Shown here: piece after piece, positions 1 to 10,407 of the stretch
How positions within the stretch are numbered: the stretch's first letter is position 1
Layout of the letters: each line of letters begins with the position of its first letter
Assembly: GCA_016719535.1 (NCBI GenBank)
Contig: JADJYX010000043.1
Span: 124,001 to 188,000 of the forward strand
Direction of reading: 5' to 3'
Origin: Rubrivivax sp.
Lineage (GTDB): Bacteria; Pseudomonadota; Gammaproteobacteria; Burkholderiales; Burkholderiaceae_C
DNA length: 64,000 nt
Notes under the pieces: generated by a model
Database searches by the model: none
Seen by the model: only the letters and a program-made list of their open reading frames with translations
What the model was told of the DNA's origin: nothing
Translations under genes and position numbers: made by a program

Positions 1-692
1 CAGCCTTCGGGCGAGATCACCGAATAGACGCTGAACTGCAGCATCAGCAACTGGTCACCGACGCTGATCGCCAGCGCGCCGCCCGAGCCGCCCTCGCCGA
101 TGATGGTGCAGACGATGGGCACCTGCAGCTGCGCCATCTCGAAGATGTTGCGGCCGATGGCCTCGGACTGGCCGCGCTCCTCGGCGCCGATGCCCGGGTA
201 GGCACCCGGCGTGTCGACGAAGGTGAAGACCGGCAGACCGAATTTCTCGGCCAGCCGCATCAGGCGCAGCGCCTTGCGGTAGCCCTCGGGGCGCGACATG
301 CCGAAGTTGCGCGCGGTGCGCTCCTTGGTGTCACGGCCCTTCTGGTGGCCCAGCACCATGCAGGCCTGGCCGTTGAAGCGCGCCAGGCCGCCGACGATCG
401 ACAGGTCGTCGGCATAGTGGCGGTCGCCGTGCAGCTCCTGGAAGTCGGTGAAGATCTCGCCCACATAGTCCAGCGTATAAGGCCGCTGCGGGTGGCGCGC
501 GATCTGCGTCACCTGCCAGGGCGTCAGGCTCGAATAGATGTCCTTGGTGAGCTGCTGGCTCTTCTGGCCCAGGCGGTCGATCTCGTCGGAGATGTCCACC
601 GCCGACTCGTTCTGCACATAGCGCAGTTCGTCGATCTTGGACTCGAGTTCGGCAATGGGCTGCTCGAAGTCGAGGAAGTGGCGCTTTGACAT
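1..692 (-). CDS. accA: Acetyl-CoA carboxylase carboxyltransferase subunit alpha (partial, C-terminus beyond left edge)
   Basis: This is the alpha subunit of the cytosolic carboxyltransferase, which moves the carboxyl group from biotin on AccB to acetyl-CoA to make malonyl-CoA for fatty-acid synthesis. It starts with MSKRHFLDFEQPIAELESKI and reaches the conserved GEGGSGGALAI loop. About 230 codons are present and the last ~90 lie outside the window. The ATG at 692-690 shares one base with the TGA of the glycosylase gene upstream, so the two genes are probably co-transcribed behind cysS. The order cysS-glycosylase-accA is common in Burkholderiales. Family identity is not in doubt. Confidence 0.97.
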   Translation of the reverse strand, partial: MSKRHFLDFEQPIAELESKIDELRYVQNESAVDISDEIDRLGQKSQQLTKDIYSSLTPWQVTQIARHPQRPYTLDYVGEIFTDFQELHGDRHYADDLSIVGGLARFNGQACMVLGHQKGRDTKERTARNFGMSRPEGYRKALRLMRLAEKFGLPVFTFVDTPGAYPGIGAEERGQSEAIGRNIFEMAQLQVPIVCTIIGEGGSGGALAISVGDQLLMLQFSVYSVISPEG

Positions 693-1363
693 CAATACTC
701 CACCGGCAGCGGATCGAGGCTGCGCCAAATATACCAAGTGGCCACCGAACGAAAGGGCGCCCAGGCCTCGGCCACCTCGCGCGCCTCGGCGCGCGACACC
801 GGCTCGCCGCTGAAATAGTTGACGCTGATGCCACGCAGCAGCCCCAGGTCGTCCAGCGGCAGCACATTGGGGCGCATGAGGTGGAAGATGAGGAACATCT
901 CGGCCGTCCAGCGGCCGATGCCGCGGATCGCCACCAGCTCGGCAATGATGGCCTCGTCGTCCATCTGCTGCCACTGATCGACATGCACGCTGCCGTTGCC
1001 GAAGTGGCGCGACAGGTCGTGCAGGTATTCGGCCTTGCGCGCCGACAGCCCGGCCTCGCGCAGCTGTGCCGGCGCCAGCGCCAGCACGCGCTCGGGCCGC
1101 AGCGGCACGCTGCGCGGCGCCACCAGCTCCACGAAGCGCTCCCACACCGACTGCGCCGCCTTGACCGAGATCTGCTGGCCGACGATGGACCGTGCCAGCG
1201 TCGTGAAGGCATCGCCGCGGCTTTGCAGCCGGGCATCGCCGAATTTCGGCATCAGCCGCTTCAGCACGCGGTCGCGCCGCGCCAGGTGCCTGCAGGCCTC
1301 GTCCCAGTAGTCGGGCGCGACCACCGGGGGCACGGCCGAAGCCGAGGGCTCGCGGGAAGGCAT
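692..1363 (-). CDS. HhH-GPD DNA-3-methyladenine glycosylase 2 family protein
   Basis: This is a base-excision-repair glycosylase of 223 residues that would excise alkylated purines such as 3-methyladenine. The helix-hairpin-helix/GPD signature is visible as IRGIGRWTAEMFLIF followed by LPLDDLGLLRG, where the second Asp should be the catalytic residue. SIVGQQISVKAA is also typical of the AlkA superfamily. The ATG at 1363 (MPSREPSAS) lies 22 bp after the cysS stop. The N-terminal ~20 residues are low-complexity and the true start could be slightly further in. The protein is shorter than E. coli AlkA because it lacks the N-terminal beta domain, as in the compact family members. Confidence 0.9.
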   Translation of the reverse strand: MPSREPSASAVPPVVAPDYWDEACRHLARRDRVLKRLMPKFGDARLQSRGDAFTTLARSIVGQQISVKAAQSVWERFVELVAPRSVPLRPERVLALAPAQLREAGLSARKAEYLHDLSRHFGNGSVHVDQWQQMDDEAIIAELVAIRGIGRWTAEMFLIFHLMRPNVLPLDDLGLLRGISVNYFSGEPVSRAEAREVAEAWAPFRSVATWYIWRSLDPLPVEY

Positions 1364-1385
1364 GGCGTGTGCGGCGGGGGCGGCT

Positions 1386-2786
1386 TCAGGCGCGCACCCA
1401 GGTCGTGCCCTGGGCCGAGTCCTTGAGCTCGACGCCCTGCGCCGCCAGCTCGGCACGGATGCGATCGGCCGCGGCAAAGTCGCGCGCCGCCTTGGCCGCG
1501 GCGCGGGCGTCGATGCGCTCACGGATCGCGGCCTCGTCGAGCCCGCTGCCCGCCTGCAGGAAGTCGCGCGGTCGCTGCTGCAGCAGGCCCAGCGCGCGCC
1601 CCAGCGCCCGCAGCAGCAGGGCTGCGTCATGGTCATGGCCGCGGTTGACCTCGGCCGCGAGCTCGAACAACACGGCCACCGCGGCCGGTGTGTTGAAGTC
1701 GTCGTCCATCGCCGTGCGGAAGGCCGCCGCGCGCGGCTGTGTCCAGTCGATGACCGCATCCACGGGCGCCTCGCCGGTGCTGGCGATGCCGTGCAGGGCC
1801 GTATCCAGTGCCGTGTAGAGCCGCCGCAAGGCCTGGCGCGCATCCTCGAGGCTGGCGTCGCTGAAATTGAGCGGGCTGCGGTAATGCGTGCGCAGCATGA
1901 AGAAGCGCAGCGTCTCGCCGTCGAAGGACTTCAGCACGTCGGCGATGGTGAAGAAGTTGCCCAGGCTCTTGGACATCTTCTCGTTGTCGACGTTGACGAA
2001 GCCGTTGTGCATCCACAGGTTGACGAACGGCCCGCCGTTGGCACCGACGCTCTGCGCGATCTCGTTCTCGTGGTGCGGAAACTGCAGGTCCATGCCGCCG
2101 CCGTGGATGTCGAAGTGCTCGCCCAGCAGCGCGCACGACATCGCCGAGCATTCGATGTGCCAGCCCGGGCGGCCGGCCCCGAAGGGGGCGTCCCACTTCG
2201 CATCGGCGGGCTCGTCGGGCTTGGCCGCCTTCCACAGCACGAAGTCGAGCGGATCGTGCTTGTCGCTGTCGGTGGCCACGCGCTCGCCGGCGCGCAGCTC
2301 GTCGAGCGACTTGCCCGACAGGCGGCCATAGCCCGGAAACTTGCGCACCGCAAAATTGACGTCACCATCGGCCGCGCGGTAGGCCAGCCCCTTGGCCTCG
2401 AGGCGGCCGATCATGTCGAGCATGGGCTGCACGTAGTCGGTGGCGCGCGGCTCGTGCGTCGGCGGCAGCACGCCGATGGCGCCGATGTCGCGGTGCATGG
2501 CCGCGATCATCTCGTCGGTCAGCGCGCGGATGCTCATGCCGCGCTCGAGTGCGCGCCGGATGATCTTGTCGTCGATGTCGGTGATGTTGCGCACGTAGGT
2601 GACGCGCCAGCCGCTCTCGCGCAGCCAGCGGTAGGCCACGTCGAAGGCCGTCATCATGCGCGCGTGCCCCATGTGGCACAGGTCGTAGACGGTGATGCCG
2701 CACACGTACATCCGCACGTGGCCCGGTTCGATCGGCTCGAATTTTTCGAGGCGGCGCGTCAGCGTGTTGTGGATGCGAAGGCTCAT
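1386..2786 (-). CDS. cysS: Cysteinyl-tRNA synthetase
   Basis: This class I aminoacyl-tRNA synthetase charges tRNA-Cys in the cytosol. It has 466 residues, the usual length. The HIGH-type motif is HMGH at residues 38-41, preceded by YVCGITVYD whose Cys29 is a zinc ligand. Further zinc ligands are expected in ECSAMSC and the HHENE segment, and the KMSKSLGN loop is intact. It is divergent from ppiA across a 135-bp gap and heads the unit continuing into the glycosylase and accA. Confidence 0.98.
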   Translation of the reverse strand: MSLRIHNTLTRRLEKFEPIEPGHVRMYVCGITVYDLCHMGHARMMTAFDVAYRWLRESGWRVTYVRNITDIDDKIIRRALERGMSIRALTDEMIAAMHRDIGAIGVLPPTHEPRATDYVQPMLDMIGRLEAKGLAYRAADGDVNFAVRKFPGYGRLSGKSLDELRAGERVATDSDKHDPLDFVLWKAAKPDEPADAKWDAPFGAGRPGWHIECSAMSCALLGEHFDIHGGGMDLQFPHHENEIAQSVGANGGPFVNLWMHNGFVNVDNEKMSKSLGNFFTIADVLKSFDGETLRFFMLRTHYRSPLNFSDASLEDARQALRRLYTALDTALHGIASTGEAPVDAVIDWTQPRAAAFRTAMDDDFNTPAAVAVLFELAAEVNRGHDHDAALLLRALGRALGLLQQRPRDFLQAGSGLDEAAIRERIDARAAAKAARDFAAADRIRAELAAQGVELKDSAQGTTWVRA

Positions 2787-2921
2787 GCGGCGGGGCGCGG
2801 TCCTGATGCGATCCGGGGCGAGTCTGCCCGGGAGAAATCGCCTGGCCCGATAGAATCAACCAGTATAGCGAGCGGCCCTGTACGGAGATCCCGACGCCGC
2901 GCACCTCGACGGAGAAAGAGC

Positions 2922-3485
2922 TTGATCCCTGCAAAGCATCGTTGGCTCGTGGCCGGGCTGCTGGCCATCGGCATGACCGCCATGTCCCCCGCGTGGGCGC
3001 AGAAGGTCCGACTGGCCACCACCCTGGGCGACATCGTGGTCGAACTCGACGCCGCCAAGGCGCCGAAATCGGTCGACAACTTCCTGCAGTACGTCAAGGC
3101 CGGTCACTACGAAGGCACCATCTTCCACCGCGTGATCGGCAGCTTCATGATCCAGGGCGGCGGCTTCACGGCCGACGGCACGCAAAAGCCCGTGCGGCCG
3201 CCGATCCCGCTCGAAGCGGGCAACGGCCTGAGCAACCTGCGCGGCACGCTGGCGATGGCGCGCACCGCGGTGCCCGACTCGGCCACCGCGCAGTTTTTCA
3301 TCAACGTCGTCGACAACCCCCGGCTCGACACCGCCGGCGGCGGGTATGCCGTCTTCGGCAAGGTCGTCGCCGGCATGGACATCGTCGACCAGATCAAGGG
3401 CGTGGCCACCGCCAGCCGGGGCGGCCCCTTCCAGGACCGGCCGGTCACCGACGTCGTCATCACCAAGGCCACCGTGGAGAACTGA
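2922..3485 (+). CDS. ppiA: Periplasmic cyclophilin-type peptidyl-prolyl isomerase
   Basis: This is a secreted cyclophilin that catalyses cis-trans isomerisation of Xaa-Pro bonds during folding. The TTG at 2922 is preferred because GGAG (2911-2914) sits at proper spacing and this start gives a complete signal peptide, with a hydrophobic core around VAGLLAIGM and a probable cleavage site after PAWA. The ATG at 2973 would destroy the signal. The cyclophilin core is intact (FHRVIGSFMIQGGGF, TAQFFINVVDN, YAVFGKVVAGMD). The next gene, a cytosolic paralogue, starts 2 bp after its stop, so the pair covers both compartments. Confidence 0.93.
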   Translation: MIPAKHRWLVAGLLAIGMTAMSPAWAQKVRLATTLGDIVVELDAAKAPKSVDNFLQYVKAGHYEGTIFHRVIGSFMIQGGGFTADGTQKPVRPPIPLEAGNGLSNLRGTLAMARTAVPDSATAQFFINVVDNPRLDTAGGGYAVFGKVVAGMDIVDQIKGVATASRGGPFQDRPVTDVVITKATVEN

Positions 3486-3487
3486 AC

Positions 3488-3991
3488 ATGACCAAGACCG
3501 TGAAGATGGAAACCAGCGCCGGCGCCTTCGAGATCGAGCTCGACGATGCCAAGGCGCCCGAGACGGTGAAGAACTTTCTGGCCTACGTGGCCAAGGGCCA
3601 CTACGACGGCACCGTGTTCCACCGCGTCATCAAGGGCTTCATGATCCAGGGCGGTGGCTTCGAGCCCGGCATGAAGCAGAAGCCCACCGACGCGCCGATC
3701 CGCAACGAGGCCAACAACGGGCTGAAGAACAAGCGCTACACGCTGGCGATGGCGCGCACCTCGGACCCGCACAGTGCCAGCGCGCAGTTCTTCATCAATG
3801 CCGTCGACAACGACTTTCTCGACTTCCGCGCCGAGAATGCGCAAGGCTGGGGTTATGCGGTCTTCGGCCGCGTGAGCGCGGGCACCGATGTCGTCGATGC
3901 CATCGAGACGGTGCGCACCGGGCGCAAGGGCTTCCACGACGACGTGCCGCTGGACGACGTGCTGATCCAGCGCGCCTACGAGGTGGCGTGA
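3488..3991 (+). CDS. ppiB: Cytosolic cyclophilin-type peptidyl-prolyl isomerase B
   Basis: This protein of 167 residues has no signal peptide and is the cytoplasmic PPIase. Conserved cyclophilin segments are FHRVIKGFMIQGGGFEPGM, SASAQFFINAVDN and WGYAVFGRVSAG. It is clearly homologous to the periplasmic form just upstream, which suggests an old tandem duplication. Its stop overlaps the GTG start of lpxH (GTGA at 3988-3991), so translation is probably coupled. Confidence 0.97.
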   Translation: MTKTVKMETSAGAFEIELDDAKAPETVKNFLAYVAKGHYDGTVFHRVIKGFMIQGGGFEPGMKQKPTDAPIRNEANNGLKNKRYTLAMARTSDPHSASAQFFINAVDNDFLDFRAENAQGWGYAVFGRVSAGTDVVDAIETVRTGRKGFHDDVPLDDVLIQRAYEVA

Positions 3992-4782
3992 ACGCGGGCA
4001 CGGCAAGCGCCCTGCCCGTCTGGACGCCACCCGCCGGGTGGCGGTCGATCGACTTCATCTCCGACCTGCACCTGGCAGCGGACCATCCGCGCACGGTGCA
4101 AGCCTGGGCGCGCTACCTGGCCCGCACGCAGGCCGACGCCGTGGTCATGCTCGGCGACGTCTTCGAAGCCTGGGTCGGCGACGACAGCCGCGAGCAGCCC
4201 TTCGAGCGCAGCCTGGTCGACGCGATCAAGGCGGCGACCTCGCGCCGCACCGTGGCCTTCATGGCCGGCAACCGCGATTTTCTGGTCGGCCCCGCGCTGA
4301 TCGGGGCCGCCGGCATGCTGCACCTGTCAGACCCCACCTGCCTCGAAGCCTGCGGCCGCCGCTGGGTGCTGGCGCATGGCGATGCGCAGTGCCTGCAGGA
4401 CCGGCGCTACCAGGCCTTCCGCACGGAGGTGCGCGATCCCGCCTGGCAGCAGGCCTTTCTGACGCGGCCGCTGGCCGAGCGCATCGAGATCGCCCGCGCG
4501 ATGCGCCGCGAGAGCATGCGCCAGCAGCAAGGCGTCACCGAGTCGATCGGTGACCTCGACGCCCCGGCCTGCCGCGCGCTGCTGCACCGCGCCGGTGCGA
4601 GCGTGCTGCTGCACGGCCACACCCACCGCCCGGCGGTGCACGACCTCGGCCAGGGCCTGAGCCGGCAGGTGCTGAGCGACTGGGACCTGGACGATGCGGC
4701 TGCCCCGCGCGCCGAGGTGCTGCGCCTGTCGCCCGCCGGCAGCCTGCGGCGGATGGCGCCCGACGCCGCCTGCGCCGCGTGA
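3988..4782 (+). CDS. lpxH: UDP-2,3-diacylglucosamine pyrophosphatase
   Basis: LpxH hydrolyses UDP-2,3-diacylglucosamine to lipid X and UMP at the inner membrane in lipid A synthesis. Metallophosphoesterase motifs are present in order: DLHLAADHP, GDVFEAWVGDD, GNRDFL, AHGD and the C-terminal HGHTHRPAVH. At 264 residues it is close to the usual length. The GTG start at 3988 overlaps the ppiB stop by 4 bp and the next ATG is well inside the catalytic domain. The stop overlaps the start of mtfA. Confidence 0.95.
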   Translation: MNAGTASALPVWTPPAGWRSIDFISDLHLAADHPRTVQAWARYLARTQADAVVMLGDVFEAWVGDDSREQPFERSLVDAIKAATSRRTVAFMAGNRDFLVGPALIGAAGMLHLSDPTCLEACGRRWVLAHGDAQCLQDRRYQAFRTEVRDPAWQQAFLTRPLAERIEIARAMRRESMRQQQGVTESIGDLDAPACRALLHRAGASVLLHGHTHRPAVHDLGQGLSRQVLSDWDLDDAAAPRAEVLRLSPAGSLRRMAPDAACAA

Positions 4783-5558
4783 TGCTCGCTGCCCTGTCGC
4801 GCTGGTGGACGGCGCGCCGCGAGGCCGCGGCGCTGCGCCGCCGCCCGATCGCCGATGACCTGTGGAAGCGCACGCTGGTGCGCTACCCCTTCCTGCGCAC
4901 GACGGCCGACCCCGGCGCCGCCGAACTGCGGCGTTTGACCAGCCTCTTTCTCGACCGCAAGGAGTTCACCGCGGTGCCGCCGCTGCGCTTGACCAACGAT
5001 GTCGTGGTGGCCGTCGCCGCCCAGGCCTGCCTGCCGGTGCTGAGGCTGGGGCTGCACCGCTACGACGGCTTCGTCGGCATCGTGCTGCAGCCCGACCAGG
5101 TGGTGGCGCGCCGGCAGCAGGTCGACGACGACGGCATCGTGCACGAATACGACGAGGTGCTGTCGGGCGAGGCGGTGCAGGGCGGGCCGGTGATGCTGTC
5201 GTGGCGCGATGTGCGCACCAGCGGCCGCAGCGCCGCCGACGGCTACAACGTCGTCATCCACGAATTTGCGCATGTGCTGGACATGGCCGACGGCGAGGCC
5301 GACGGCGTGCCGCTGCTGCCGCCGGAGCTGCCGCGCCACGAATGGCTGGCCACGCTGATGCGCGACTACGAGGCCTTCGTTGCCCGCGTCGATGCCCACG
5401 AAGAGACAGCGCTCGACCCGTACGGGGCCGAAGCGCCGGAGGAATTCTTTGCCGTCGCCAGCGAGGCCTTGTTCGTCGACCCCGAAAGACTGCGGGCCGA
5501 GCACCCCGCCTTGCACGCGATGCTGGCCCGCTTCTACCGGGTCGACCCGGCGCGCTGA
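4782..5558 (+). CDS. mtfA: MtfA-like zinc-dependent peptidase (M90 family)
   Basis: This is a homologue of MtfA, a zinc peptidase known in E. coli to bind Mlc and modulate glucose PTS expression. The zinc motif HEFAH lies near residue 160 and is followed by a downstream EEFFAVASEALF segment that probably supplies another ligand. It has 258 residues from the ATG at 4782. The GTG at 4779, immediately before, is an alternative adding one residue. The start is fused to the lpxH stop (GTGATG), so it is the last gene of the ppiA-ppiB-lpxH unit and converges on clpA. Confidence 0.92.
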   Translation: MLAALSRWWTARREAAALRRRPIADDLWKRTLVRYPFLRTTADPGAAELRRLTSLFLDRKEFTAVPPLRLTNDVVVAVAAQACLPVLRLGLHRYDGFVGIVLQPDQVVARRQQVDDDGIVHEYDEVLSGEAVQGGPVMLSWRDVRTSGRSAADGYNVVIHEFAHVLDMADGEADGVPLLPPELPRHEWLATLMRDYEAFVARVDAHEETALDPYGAEAPEEFFAVASEALFVDPERLRAEHPALHAMLARFYRVDPAR

Positions 5559-5566
5559 GCGGCGCT

Positions 5567-7872
<2,306 letters not shown>

Positions 7873-7876
<4 letters not shown>

Positions 7877-8229
7877 GCGGCCTCCATAATGCACTGCAGC
7901 GGGTGTCCGTCGCGGCGGGCCGCGGCCAGGACCAGTTCGACCTTGGTGGCCGCGATGTCCTTGGGATACACCCCGCAGACGCCACGGCCTTCGTGGTGGA
8001 TCTTGAGCATGATGTGCGTGGCCGTATTGAGGTCACGCTGAAAAAACTGCTGCAACACCATCACGACGAACTCCATCGGCGTGTAGTCGTCGTTGAGCAG
8101 CACCACCTGGTACAGCGATGGCGGCTTGGTCCGCGCCGCCTTGCGCTCGGCCACGACCGCACCCTGGCCACCTTCGCGCCGCGGGCGCGCAGGAAGCTTG
8201 GGAGGCGGTGGCGATCCGTCATCGGGCAT
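7873..8229 (-). CDS. clpS: ATP-dependent Clp protease adaptor ClpS
   Basis: ClpS is the N-end-rule adaptor that delivers substrates with destabilising N-terminal residues to ClpAP. It has 118 residues from MPDDGSPPP. The core motif YQVVLLNDDYTPMEFVVMVL and the downstream HHEGRGVCGVYP and QCIMEA segments are typical. The N-terminal ~35 residues are a Pro/Arg-rich flexible extension. Translation is coupled to clpA by ATGA. The diverging cold-shock gene upstream repeats a synteny known from many proteobacteria. Confidence 0.97.
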
Positions 8230-8425
8230 GAACCATTCTAGCCAGCAAGCCCAAAGGCCGTGCACCAGGGGCCCGTGGTCCGAAGCCTGTCATGTTGGCG
8301 CCGAACGGCAGGCATCAAGCCTCGAGTTGAAACCGCGTTCCACCTCATTCCGCAACGCGACCCGGCGCTGATGCATCGATCGGTCCCTGTTTCCAACAAA
8401 CGGGATCTGAGCCGTCATTTCTGTC

Positions 8426-8454
8426 TTGACAATGGCATCTGACGCGCCAGAAAA
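8426..8454 (+). promoter_or_regulatory. Possible sigma70 promoter of the cold-shock gene
   Basis: A consensus -35 hexamer TTGACA (8426-8431) is followed after 17 bp by AGAAAA, a poor -10. It lies 31-59 bp upstream of the cold-shock ATG in an unusually A/T-rich patch. The location is right but the -10 is weak. Confidence 0.3.
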
Positions 8455-8484
8455 TTTCTTGACAACACAGCAGGGAGGTTCGTC

Positions 8485-8718
8485 ATGGCCGTTGGTGTGG
8501 TCAAGTGGTTCAATGACGCCAAGGGTTTTGGGTTTATCGAGCCCGAAGGTGGCGGTGCCGACGTCTTCGCGCATTTTTCGGCGGTTCAGATGGACGGCTT
8601 TCGCACCCTCAAGCAAGGCAGCCGCGTCGCCTACGAGGTGATCCAGGGGCCGAAAGGCGACCTGGCGAAGGACATCCGGCCGCTGTCGGTGGTTGACGCC
8701 ACCGTTTCGGCCGGCTGA
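8485..8718 (+). CDS. Cold-shock domain protein (CspA/CspD family)
   Basis: This is a small OB-fold single-strand nucleic-acid binding protein of 77 residues. RNP1 is KGFGFIEP and RNP2 is DVFAHFSAV. The start MAVGVVKWFNDAKGFG follows a strong GGGAGG ribosome site at 8473-8478. Its position divergent from clpS-clpA matches cspD in other proteobacteria, but cspD function (replication inhibition in stationary phase) cannot be inferred from sequence alone. Confidence 0.95.
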   Translation: MAVGVVKWFNDAKGFGFIEPEGGGADVFAHFSAVQMDGFRTLKQGSRVAYEVIQGPKGDLAKDIRPLSVVDATVSAG

Positions 8719-8749
8719 CAGAACCAGGGGCAGCGGCCGGCCATCGTCA

Positions 8750-10186
8750 TCACGCTGTCGCGGTCTCGATCCGACCTCCTTCCGATTCGTCCAGGGCGTG
8801 CAGCCTGCGATAGAGGGTGCGCAGGCTGATGCCCAGCGACCGTGCCAGCGCCTGACGGGTGCCGCGGTGTGCGGCCAGCGCCACGCGCAGGGCATCGCGT
8901 TCGCTCATGCGCGCTGACGCAAACCCTGTCAGGCCGGGCGTGGGGAGCGACGGCAGGCTCAACCGGGCCGGCTGCGCCGCAGCGGGCAGCCCCACCGCCA
9001 GCGCGCGCTCGACCCCCTCGACGTCGATGACGTCGCCATCGCTGAGCAGAGCCGCCCGTTCGAGCACATTGCGCAGTTCACGCACATTGCCGGGGAACGG
9101 GTACCGGCCCAGCCGCTCCAGCGCCGCCGGCGCCAGCGACAGCCGCCGCGCCGGCGCCACACGCGCCAGCAGCGATGTCGCCAGCAGCGGGATGTCGTCG
9201 CGCCGGTCGCGCAAGGGCGGCAACGCGATCGGAAACGTACTCAGGCGGTAGAACAGGTCTTCGCGGAAACGGCCTTCGGCGACCAGGGTCGGCAGGCCCC
9301 GGTGGGTGGCCGACACCAGGCGCAGATCGGCCCGCCGCAACTCGGTACTGCCCACGCGGCGGTAGGTGCCGCTCTCCAGCAGCCGCAACAGCTTGACCTG
9401 CATCGCCAGCGGGATGTCACCCACCTCGTCGAGGAACAAGGTGCCGCCGCTGGCGGCTTCCACCAGGCCGGCCTTCGCCGCATGGGCCCCGGTGAACGCG
9501 CCCTTTTCATGGCCGAAGAGTTCGCTCTCGAACAGCGGCTCGGACAGGCTGGCGCAGTCGACCGCAACCAGCGGCCGCGCGGCGCGTGGGCTGGCCTCGT
9601 GCACCGCGTGCGCCACCAGTTCCTTGCCGGTGCCCGACTCGCCCAGCAGCAGCACGCTGGCTTCCGACGGCCCGACACGTGCCACCATGTCGAGCATGGC
9701 CTGAAAGGCCGCCGAGCGCCCGATCAGGCCGGTCGCCGCCGGCGCCCCCTGGGCCACGCGCAGCGGCTCCATCTTCTCGATGAAATAGGCAGTCGCACCC
9801 CCGGCATCGCGGATCGGCACGAGTTCGATGTCGACATAGGCCTCGCCCTGCGGCGTGTGGTGCAGGTGCAGCACCCGCTCGCGCCGGCCGCTCTGCAGCG
9901 AACGCGCCAGCGGGCAGCTCTCGCCCGCCTGGTCGCAGGGCCGGTCGAAATGGTGCGAAACCTCGTAGCAGGTGCGTCCGATCACCGACGCGTGCGGGCT
10001 GAACTGTGCCCGGTAGGCCGCATTGGCCGCCACGATGCGGTAGCGGCGGTCGAACAGGATATGCGGCTCGGGCAGCCCTTCCAGGTACGACACCAGCTCC
10101 GGCAGGACACCGGCAGCGGCTGCGGCGGTCGAGGCACGGTCAGTGTGGGGTGGCATGGCGTCGGCAGTCGGTGGTTCGGCTGCCAT
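8750..10186 (-). CDS. fisR: FisR-type sigma54-dependent transcriptional activator (sulfane-sulfur sensor)
   Basis: This enhancer-binding protein has an N-terminal PAS-like sensor, a central AAA+ domain and a C-terminal Fis-type HTH. The sigma54 contact loop GAFTGA is intact, with Walker A GESGTGKE and GTLFLDEVGD. The sensor holds three cysteines spaced C-x10-C-x6-C, the spacing I recall for Cys53, Cys64 and Cys71 of Cupriavidus FisR, which detects polysulfide and activates sqr/pdo genes. The HTH is in GTRQALARSLGISLRTLYRRL. I chose ATG 10186; ATG 10156 is equally possible, since neither has a clear ribosome site. It faces a sigma54 promoter driving a sulfide:quinone oxidoreductase operon, which supports the assignment. 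Confidence 0.88.
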   Translation of the reverse strand: MAAEPPTADAMPPHTDRASTAAAAAGVLPELVSYLEGLPEPHILFDRRYRIVAANAAYRAQFSPHASVIGRTCYEVSHHFDRPCDQAGESCPLARSLQSGRRERVLHLHHTPQGEAYVDIELVPIRDAGGATAYFIEKMEPLRVAQGAPAATGLIGRSAAFQAMLDMVARVGPSEASVLLLGESGTGKELVAHAVHEASPRAARPLVAVDCASLSEPLFESELFGHEKGAFTGAHAAKAGLVEAASGGTLFLDEVGDIPLAMQVKLLRLLESGTYRRVGSTELRRADLRLVSATHRGLPTLVAEGRFREDLFYRLSTFPIALPPLRDRRDDIPLLATSLLARVAPARRLSLAPAALERLGRYPFPGNVRELRNVLERAALLSDGDVIDVEGVERALAVGLPAAAQPARLSLPSLPTPGLTGFASARMSERDALRVALAAHRGTRQALARSLGISLRTLYRRLHALDESEGGRIETATA

Positions 10187-10241
10187 GGTGCCACGAGTGC
10201 CAGATCGCGCCAAGACGCGCCAGGACGCGCCGTCCGTGGCA
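10181..10241. promoter_or_regulatory. Candidate upstream activating region for the sigma54 activator
   Basis: TGCCA occurs at 10181, 10189 and 10198, then CGCGCC repeats with an exact 10-bp period at 10206, 10216 and 10226, then TGGCA (the complement of TGCCA) at 10237. One helical turn between copies suits oligomeric binding on one DNA face. The first TGCCA overlaps the presumed activator start codon, so autoregulation is possible. Assignment as an enhancer is inference from position and symmetry. Confidence 0.45.
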
Positions 10242-10246
10242 GTATT

Positions 10247-10262
10247 TGGCACAAATCTGGCA
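10247..10262 (+). promoter_or_regulatory. Sigma54 (-24/-12) promoter of the Rieske-sqr operon
   Basis: TGGCAC, five bases, then TGGCA matches the sigma54 consensus TGGCAC-N5-TTGCW with one mismatch and the obligatory 12-bp GG-to-GC spacing. It points toward the operon starting at 10408 and predicts a transcript start near 10273. The neighbouring divergent gene encodes a GAFTGA-containing sigma54 activator. Confidence 0.65.
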
Positions 10263-10407
10263 CTCCGGCGAGCGGCCGCGGCCCGTCTGCATCGCCACGG
10301 CCGCTTCAAGTCCTTGTCACGCAACGACAGTGCCGCCTGTTCCAGGCTGGCATGGATCTTGATACACCACCGGGTATGAAGCTGCCTTGTTCCACCAGGA
10401 GTCGACC

